Origin: Sipunculus nudus
Taxonomy: Eukaryota > Annelida > Sipuncula > Golfingiida > Sipunculidae
NCBI GenBank assembly: GCA_026874595.1
Contig: CM049311.1
Span: forward strand, 42,597,676-42,661,675
Reading direction: 5' to 3'
DNA length: 64,000 bases
Below the pieces are notes generated by a model. It worked only from the letters and a program-made list of their open reading frames with translations, did not search any database and was not told the DNA's origin. Positions 57,236 to 64,000 of the stretch are shown one piece after another. How positions within the stretch are numbered: the first letter of the stretch is position 1; each line of letters starts with the position of its first letter. The translations under genes were made by a program, and so were the position numbers.

Positions 57236-58145
57236 CAAGGGTTTGATTCCCAAAATATCAGGTGCCATTTGTTTCAGCCGCGTCTTCAGCCGCCATTTTG
57301 ATTTTCAGAGTGGCCGTTATTTTTTTTTTTATTTTGCTTTTTATCTGGAATTCTGAGAACTGTAGAGCAATATAAATCTTAGCGACACCTACGTTTGCGA
57401 TACCAGGGATTCCACTAAAACCGTTGCCATACTTGCTACAGATTCGATTAGTCCGCCATATTGAATTTCAACATACTTTGCACTATATCTGGATATCTGA
57501 GCACAGTAGAAAAATACCTATGGTAGCAACCGATATCTTTTCTTTTGAGCACAGTAGAAGCATACAAATGGTAGCATCCAATATCTTTTTTTATGAGCAC
57601 AGTAGAAGAATACAAATGCTAGCAGTATCCATGTTTGCGATACTAGGGATTTCATGTAAGCCATTGCCATAATTGCTAGGAATGGGGTAAGGCCGCCCTA
57701 TTGAATTTCAAAATGGCCGCCATTTTTAACACACTTTTTCTTATATCTTTTCTTATAAGCACCCTAGAAGAATCCAAATGGTAGCAACATCTATGTTTAT
57801 AATACCAAGATATAAATCAAGGCAATTGCCGTACTCGTTACAAGTATGGCTTGGCCGCCATATTGAATTTTAAAATGGCCGCCATTTTTCATCCGCATTT
57901 GCTTATATCGGGACTTCTGCGCATGGGATAAGATTTTAAATTGGTTGCAACATCCATGTTTGTGATACCAGCGAATCCATTAAAGCCATGGGCATACTTG
58001 TTTCAAATTATTCTTTGCCACCATATTCGATTTCAAAATGGACTCTTTTGAGCAACATAGAGCAATTAATATAGTGGCAATACCTATGCCTGTGACATCA
58101 GGGATTCCGTTGATCAAAATTCCGCTCTATCATAAATTTTGTTCG
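57236..58145. repeat. Tandem array with AAAATGGCCGCCATTTT palindromes
   Basis: Five diverged units of roughly 150-200 bp carry GCCGCCATATTGAATTTC, AAAATGGCCGCCATTTTT, GAGCACAGTAGAAGAATAC and ATGTTTGCGATACCAGGGAT. A short 60-bp subrepeat (GAGCACAGTAGAAGAATACA) is locally expanded at 57495-57620. An 82-codon open frame there is a by-product of this expansion. Confidence 0.8.
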
Positions 58146-58567
58146 GTGGTCATGTTGAATTTATGACATATGATAGTCTTTGCTGATATCTCTGCCTGGG
58201 AGTCCCATAGAGAAGCATCCGAGTCTATAAATGATGCGAAAATCCACATTCCGGGTGAAGAGGGTCTAGTTACCTGAATGACTAGCGATTCCCAGGTGAT
58301 TCATCCGCAAAGCTTGATTTACCAAATGGCCGATATCGAAAATCATTTTAAGACGTGATTAAATGCAATGCACAAGCATTTTTGATTTCATCACCTTACT
58401 TACTAATAAATAAACTGTATGAAAATGAATGTCAATAATTTCAACGAAAAATTTCCTCAAAAGAGACATTGAAAGTACTTTATCCCGTGTCACATGGAAC
58501 TGTCAAGCCAGCATACCTCGTATTTCGTTTATTGCGGAGTGCATGAAATTTAAGGATAATTGTTTTT
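58146..58567. other. Unassigned stretch
   Basis: No tandem unit, hairpin or coding region supported. Confidence 0.4.
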
Positions 58568-59700
58568 AGCTCAGCTGACCTTCAGTCATGCTGGGCTATA
58601 GCGATGAGTCTTTGTCCGTCGTCCTTCCGTCTGTCCGTCCGGCCGGCCGTTAGCAGGGCACAAATCGTAACCGTAGGGGCTAGGACCATGAACCCTATGC
58701 AGTCTTAGAGGTTCTAAAAAGATATTCTTGCAAACCTGAAATTAGGTCACTGCGACCTATATTCTCGAAGTAATGGGGTGTGTTTGCACCCCCCAGAAAT
58801 AATTCTCTTAGCCAAAATTTTCATCCCAAACCTTCCATCTTTCACATGCAGCTCACCTACCAACATGGGAAGTAAATTAATTATTTTGAGGTCACAAGGA
58901 CAAAGGTCAAGGTCACAGTACCAACTTCTTTGAAAAGCCTGTGGATGCATTTTAAGCCAAACCTTTCATCCCAATTCTTTGATCTTTCACATATAGCTCA
59001 CCTGCTAAGTGGGAGAAGAATCCTATAGATGTTGAGGTCACAAGGTCATAGGTCAGGGTCACAGGATCCACTTCTTTGAAAAGGTTGTGGACACATTTCA
59101 AGCCAGACCTTTCATTCCAAACCTTTCAGCACTGATATCGCTTCTCTGCCAACAGGGGAAAAGACCTGTTGATTTTGAGGTCAAAGGTCAAGTTCACAGC
59201 ACCCTCTTCTTGCGTGGAGTCATTATTAGGCAAACTTTTCAATCTATACTTTCCATCTGTCATATATGGCTTACCTACCAATAGGGGAAGAAGCCTATTG
59301 ATGTTGAGTTCAAAAGGTCAAAGGTCAAGTTCACAATATTGTTCTAAATGCTTGTGAACATATTTCAAGTGAAACTGTTCAACCCAAACCTTCAGTCTTT
59401 CACATATGCCACATCTATGCATCACTGAATGTGATTCAAACTTCATATTTATGGGTCTTTTTGCATGAAGAAAAAACTAATTGATTTTGAGGTCAGCTGG
59501 TCAGGAGGTTAAAGGTTGCAGGTCTAAGTTATTCACTCATTGGTTGCCAAGTAATTACACCCGGCCAGATGTAATTGGTTAGTAGTTACCCATCATTTAG
59601 AAAGAATCTAGTTGATATGTGGGCAAAAGGCCAAGGTCATAGGTCAGGTCAACTTATTTTGTAGACCATCTCTATTTTTCTTGTATATATAAGCTTGCAC
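58568..59700 (-). mobile_element. Family-A head with a GGTCA-rich tandem core
   Basis: The tail hairpin AGCTCAGCTGACCTTCAGTC / ATGCTGGGCT is followed by TCCGTCTGTCCGTCC and CACAAATCGTAACC, as in family A. The core differs: four units of about 140 bp, each with GAGGTCACAAGGTCAAAGG, a TCAAGGTCACAG block, CTTTCATCCCAA and TCTTTCACATATAGCTCACC. The CCCATGGG end is not found downstream, so the copy is incomplete. Confidence 0.65.
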
Positions 59701-59754
59701 TCCAGCTGGTACATCTTACCGTGTGGCTGTAATTATGAGTGACACTGGTGACAT

Positions 59755-60200
59755 ATGACTCCCTTTTGTATCAGGCTATTAAGTGATAAGGCTGAGTGAT
59801 AAGTACCTCGTTATTGCATAACAAAACACTCACTATGAGAGCACTTTGGCCACAGACAGAAATTCTGTGGTAGTTTTGGTCACTGACAGCCACAGCTAAT
59901 CAGCTGGTCATTTGCTGTGATACCCAGTGACCAAACTGGTCACTCACAGTCACAGGTTATCACCCAATTCCCTTAATGGCCTCTGCCTAATGACTTAATA
60001 GCCTGTGTGACCAGAAGTGACCAGAACAGATATCCAGTGACCACTTAAAAAATAATCAAGACAGGTCTTGAGTGGATGATTACAGTAGTGGAAGGGGGTG
60101 AACCTTGTTTTGAAATGATTGACAGGGAGTGACTGTCTGTGGTCAGTAGTGACTGCTAGTGGCCAGTCCTGCTACTGTCCGCAGTTAAATTAATTCTGGT
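59755..60200. repeat. Cluster of GTGACCA / TGGTCAC words
   Basis: TTTGGTCACTGACAGCCAC, CAGTGACCAAACTGGTCACT, GTGACCAGAAGTGACCAGAA and CAGTGACCAC lie within 300 bp in both orientations, so the stretch can fold on itself. Period is irregular. Identity unknown. Confidence 0.5.
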
Positions 60201-61257
60201 GGTCCTTTATTTAAGAGTTTCATGCTGTATACTGTTTATCAAACTGGTATCTTACTTGTTAATTAGTTGTCTGATAGCATCACTAAGAGTTTTGACACTA
60301 GCAAGTGTCATTATTTTCATTATTGTTAAAATAAAATGGTGAAATGTATGATATATTGCAATATTCAGGTATCATTTAAAGTCATAGAACAATGTCACAA
60401 ATTTTAGAAGAAAAATAAAGTCACAGATTTGTGTAGGGAAACAGACACAAATTGAACTGGAGAAAATACCCCTTAAATTCTCACTTTTCATTTTATCTGT
60501 AATTTTTAGCACTGCAGTTTTAAACAGGTCACTGCAATTTTAAATAAATTGTTTCATTCTAAAGGAATAATTTATGCTGAAGAAGAATTCATAGCTAGAT
60601 GAAACTAGATTCCCCCCGCCAACAACTGAGAGATATTATAATAAGAGTAAGGAAATAAAAGAGAAATTAAATGTTAGTTGCAGTTTTGTGACCTAGGGTT
60701 AATATGAATAAGGTGTATTTTTTGCTCAAGTCAAACTGTGAATTTTTTTCCCAACACAAAAACCTGTTAACCTTTGACCCAAGTTTGTGACCTTTCTGTG
60801 AGTTTATTTATCACCCAAAACTGTGACTTTTTTCTGGTCACCACTACAGTCATGGTCAACATTTTTTTTGAGTTAACAAAAATTGGTGTATTTACATGAA
60901 GCTTTTAAGCAAAGTGATATGAACATTGGCAATACAATCTATACAACAAATGGAATAACAAGGTCACTTCAATACTTTAAAATAATATTTTGAAAACTAG
61001 CAACTGTTGCTGAAAGAAGAAGAATTTATTGATAAATGTGAAATTTCACATACTTTTACATACATCTGAGTATATATATATTCCTGCAGTTTCTCAACAT
61101 TTAATACATAATAATTAACAATAATTTGCTATACCTGCAGTGCTAAACTTGGATTTACCTTATGAATGAATATAAATTATGGCTTCTTCAAATACACAAA
61201 TCTAATGGTTATTTTGAGACTATAACAGATAAGTAGAAGTTATGTCAAGAGTAACCA
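60201..61257. other. Unassigned AT-rich DNA
   Basis: No gene or repeat boundary supported. Confidence 0.4.
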
Positions 61258-61560
61258 GCTTCTGTGGCTCAGGGGTAGAGCGCCGGACTCAAAGCCGGGA
61301 AGTAGCGAGTTTGAATCTCACTCGAGGTGGTGGTATTTTTCACGGTCGGCCCAAACCCAGGGTGAGCACTCTGCAGGCTTAATGGGGAGACTGTGCCCAT
61401 CAGTAGTGTTTCATTCACAATGAGTGTGCTTTTTGGGGGTTCCTCAATGGTATGAAACACACCACACCCAGGGCCTGCAGGTGTGGTATACAGAACCTGG
61501 TTGACACCAGGAAAATTTGGATATAAGCCCCCGTCACAAAGTCTGAAACCAGAATGGAAC
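61258..61560 (+). repeat. tRNA-derived SINE candidate
   Basis: An A-box-like TGGCTCAGGGG at 61265-61275 and a B-box-like GAGTTTGAATCTC at 61307-61319 are 32 bp apart, as in tRNA genes. The D arm GCTC/GAGC pairs and an arm CCGG..CCGG sits at the anticodon position with an eight-base loop, so it is not a functional tRNA. Acceptor pairing is poor. A tRNA-unrelated body follows to about 61560. RNA polymerase III would transcribe from these boxes. The B box has T where the usual C lies, as in old copies. Confidence 0.6.
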
Positions 61561-61597
61561 TCTGCAGATATACATATACTTAGTTAAGCAAAGCATT

Positions 61598-62597
61598 AAA
61601 CAAGGGACCCATGGGTCACTGTGCTCAGCTGACGTTGACCTTGAAGGTAAAAATCTAAAATAATATCAAATGGAGATAAAGTGTAAGAGGAAGAGGTAAT
61701 AAAGGCCTTGGTTGGTTTATATGATTGGTTTGTATTGATGAGCAAGAAATTGTTGCAAATAATATTTTGTGACCTGACCATGTGTTTCCTAATATTGAAA
61801 CTGAAGCATGTGAGTAGTTTGTGAAAAAATGATCTGTACTATTACCATGATCATTAGTTGGCTTTTTGATTAACTGTTGACATTTCAGTAGTTCACACAT
61901 TTGTTCAATTGAATCTATTTTTTTGTATAATATATATTATTCACTATATATGTATTTTTTTAATGAAATGTATACAGTTGAAATATAACTAATTAACAAC
62001 AAAAATGGGCAAACAAAGCCTGATCTCAAATTCTGCTGAGGCAGGAAAATAATGAACGAATGTTTGTATTAAATCCTCATTTTTTTATCACATCATTTTT
62101 TTTAATTTAAGTTTATATTTCTATACAATTCCAATATAACATATATATCTGAATATAAAAGTTGATTCATAATTCTCAATTGCATCATCATAAATCTCAA
62201 TCTTGTCAGATAACACCACATCATGCATACAAATGTTTATTTATTTTTTACCTCAAAAATATATCTTTTAAATCTGCAAAACAATTAATATCTAAAAATA
62301 ATACTTACTTTTGATTTCACAATTTTTAATTGTGTCTTTATTTATCCATAATGTGCTTCATATTTTATAATACTTTAAGCATACTGAGTGGTTCAACTAT
62401 ATTTGTTAAAATCATTTAAAAGAAAATTGATTTCTTTAAAAATGCTACATTACACAACATTGTATCTTCTGGATTACACCTTGAATTACTTTTTCAAGGA
62501 AAATTTTTGCATATCAGAGTGGAAACAGCATTACAATTAAGGAGATACAGTGAAAATAATAACAAATACTGCATAACACTTGGTGGGTTGGGTTTGC
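61598..62597 (+). mobile_element. Family-A head, truncated copy
   Basis: AACAAGGGACCCATGGGTCA, then CTGTGCTCAGCTGAC, is an excellent match to the family-A left end. GCTGAGGCAGGAAAATAATG at 62035 is also found in the compact copy near 43451. No matching right end follows before the unrelated G24 tract, so the copy is truncated or rearranged; its right limit is uncertain. Confidence 0.6.
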
Positions 62598-62621
62598 GGG
62601 GGGGGGGGGGGGGGGGGGGGG
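62598..62621. repeat. Poly-G tract (G24)
   Basis: The longest of ten G or C runs of at least 12 bases in the window. Others are at 7567, 10753, 13007, 18128, 28760, 31469, 43259, 52495 and 52628. Confidence 0.95.
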
Positions 62622-62867
62622 TGATTGGGGTGGTGATATGAGAATAACTGTACACCTGTCACAGCAGGGGATCTCCCCCAGTGACTGTAACAAATCAGAA
62701 ACCCTGGCATAGCTGACTTCCAGTGACCTGGAGTGGGATCCTGCATCTGTAATCTGTTATCAAAGCAAATGACTACAATAGAGCCTCAAGAAAAAAATCA
62801 ATAACTAGCTTAATTTTCAAGTTTTTATTATCAAATTTCAAATTTAAACAAATTAAATATTTATGTT

Positions 62868-63592
62868 TACATGCTGTGAAAATTAAATCAGTGGTACTTA
62901 AAGGAAAACAAGGTGTCATGGTCAAAGTTTGGCAAAATTTAAGGTACCAATTTTTAGCTCAGCTGACTATAAGTCATCTGAGCTATAGTCGTGGTCCATT
63001 GTCCGTCGTCCGTCCGTCTGTCTTTCCGTCCGTAGATGTGGCACGTTTTGAAACCGTAGAACCTAGGAATCCAAAATTCGGCATAGTGTTAGATGTCCCC
63101 AAGATCTCCTACCAAGCCTAAAACTGGGTCTTTGCGACTTTGTTCCTTTGAGAAATTAAGGAAAACATCAATTTTTTATTAAAAACCTATTTTCACACTT
63201 CAGGGCTGCCTAATGTCAAAACCACTCATCTGTTTTTCCTCATATTTACCATAAATATTCCTCTATATAGTTCCTATGTACATGCCTGAAATTATGTCTG
63301 TATTATATAATTTAAGAAAGTTTTGGGCCAGAACATAATGCATTTTGTAAAAAATCAGGAAAGATATTTGATCACTTAACACAAAACTTGTTAAAGCTAT
63401 GGACTTTTTGTCAAGTAATATAACTTTAATTAATCAAAATTAAATTGTATACCCAAAATTAGATCAAAATCTTTTAAATTTCTTAAAATATTAACAAAAA
63501 TAAAAAATTGGTACCTTAAATTTTGCCTAACTTTGACCATGGCACGTTTTTTTTTCTTTAAGTACTGTGGATTTAATTTTCTCAGCATGTTT
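62868..63592. repeat. Inverted repeat arms around a family-A head
   Basis: 62868-62955 (GCTGTGAAAATTAAATC, CATGGTCAAAGTTTGGC, AAATTTAAGGTACCAATTTT) is mirrored at 63504-63592 (AAAATTGGTACCTTAAATTT, GACCATGGCACG, GATTTAATTTTCTCAGC). A related single copy occurs at 18280-18350 inside another family-A element, so the arms are part of a family-A subfamily core. Confidence 0.75.
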
Positions 63593-64000
63593 TTTTTAGC
63601 ATTTTGTCTGTTAACACCAAAAATTTGAAACCAGTTGATCAAAAACTGTAGATTTTATTCAAGTTCTCAAGCACCATGTAAAATATTGTTTACATCAGGC
63701 TAGTGTTATGCAGTTTGCAAGAGCTCAGCTCCCCAGCTTAAGCTCTCAGTTCCTAAAATTTGGCATACAATTAGATGTCTCAAAATTCCCTACCATGCCA
63801 AGAATTTGGTCACTAGGACTTAATACCTTTGAGATATTAATGAAAAACTTTATTTTTCCAATAAAAACCCATTGTTACACTTCAATACTGCCTAATATCA
63901 AAACCACTGATCTGACTTTAATCATATATAATATACATGTTTTTCTATACGTTCTCTGTGCACATGCCAGAAATGATGTCAGTATTGCGTAATTATTTTA
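62956..64000 (-). mobile_element. Family-A element, reversed, running off the window
   Basis: The tail hairpin AGCTCAGCTGACTATAAGTC / ATCTGAGCT, then GTCCGTCGTCCGTCCGTC, then core units. The segment with AAAATTCGGCATAGTGTTAG and TTTGCGACTTTGTTCCTTTG at 63075-63160 recurs as AAAATTTGGCATACAATTAG at 63755-63840, a period of about 680 bp. The element continues past the window end. Confidence 0.7.

Noticed and set aside
61258-61333. Functional tRNA gene
   Set aside because: The acceptor stem does not pair, the anticodon arm has an eight-base loop and the B box is altered. A SINE head is the better reading.

Overview
This is eukaryotic nuclear DNA, most likely from a bivalve or another marine lophotrochozoan. 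It is AT-rich and has no operons or prokaryotic gene packing. It is crowded with remnants of CR1/L2-like and Tx1-like (L1-clade) LINEs, a DIRS-like element, a Ty3/Gypsy element and a Polinton/Maverick, and with palindrome-ended dispersed repeats that resemble the tandem-core elements known from bivalves. Species assignment is inference, because nothing here names the organism.

Host coding content is very small. The only exon I can support with splice sites is a galectin carbohydrate-recognition exon on the minus strand (40334-40544), so much of the window may be intron or flank of a galectin gene. A second minus-strand zone (19398-20818) has coding character but I do not recognise it.

Layout: 78-1974 two adjoining terminal-inverted-repeat (TIR) elements; about 2020-5200 a family-C repeat array with a GCTTGCCGGAAATC hairpin head; 5574-7380 five copies of a 365-bp tandem repeat; 7380-13700 mostly unassigned AT-rich DNA with a degenerate tandem array; 13755-15445 a CR1/L2-like LINE; 15490-17025 a Gypsy LTR and gag remnant; 17289-18841 a family-A element; 21123-21657 a TIR element; 23964-25428 a family-B element with a dimeric 280-bp tandem core; 25955-28150 a long-TIR element; 29272-30076 a Polinton capsid fragment; 31758-34730 a DIRS-like element split by a Harbinger-like MITE; 34733-38271 a family-A element split by a family-B element; 38890-39276 another MITE; 41608-44760 and 47336-53655 two Tx1-like LINEs, each split by a younger element; 45780-57235 family-C arrays surrounding the second LINE; 57236-60200 further motif-rich tandem repeats; 61258-61560 a tRNA-derived SINE candidate; 62868-64000 an inverted-repeat-flanked family-A head.

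The clearest results come from nested insertions that act as internal controls. Removing 47804-50290 with one copy of TA, 32364-33034 with one copy of TTA, or 43136-43518 with no duplication restores the interrupted retroelement reading frame in each case. This gives the exact ends and target sites of three transposon families: a TA-inserting element with repeated GTGTAATTTGGACC motifs, a TTA-inserting PIF/Harbinger-like MITE, and a family that leaves no target duplication and is probably rolling-circle (Helitron/Helentron-like). Two Gypsy LTRs both sit in (TA)n tracts. No CRISPR, operon, rRNA or canonical tRNA gene was found.
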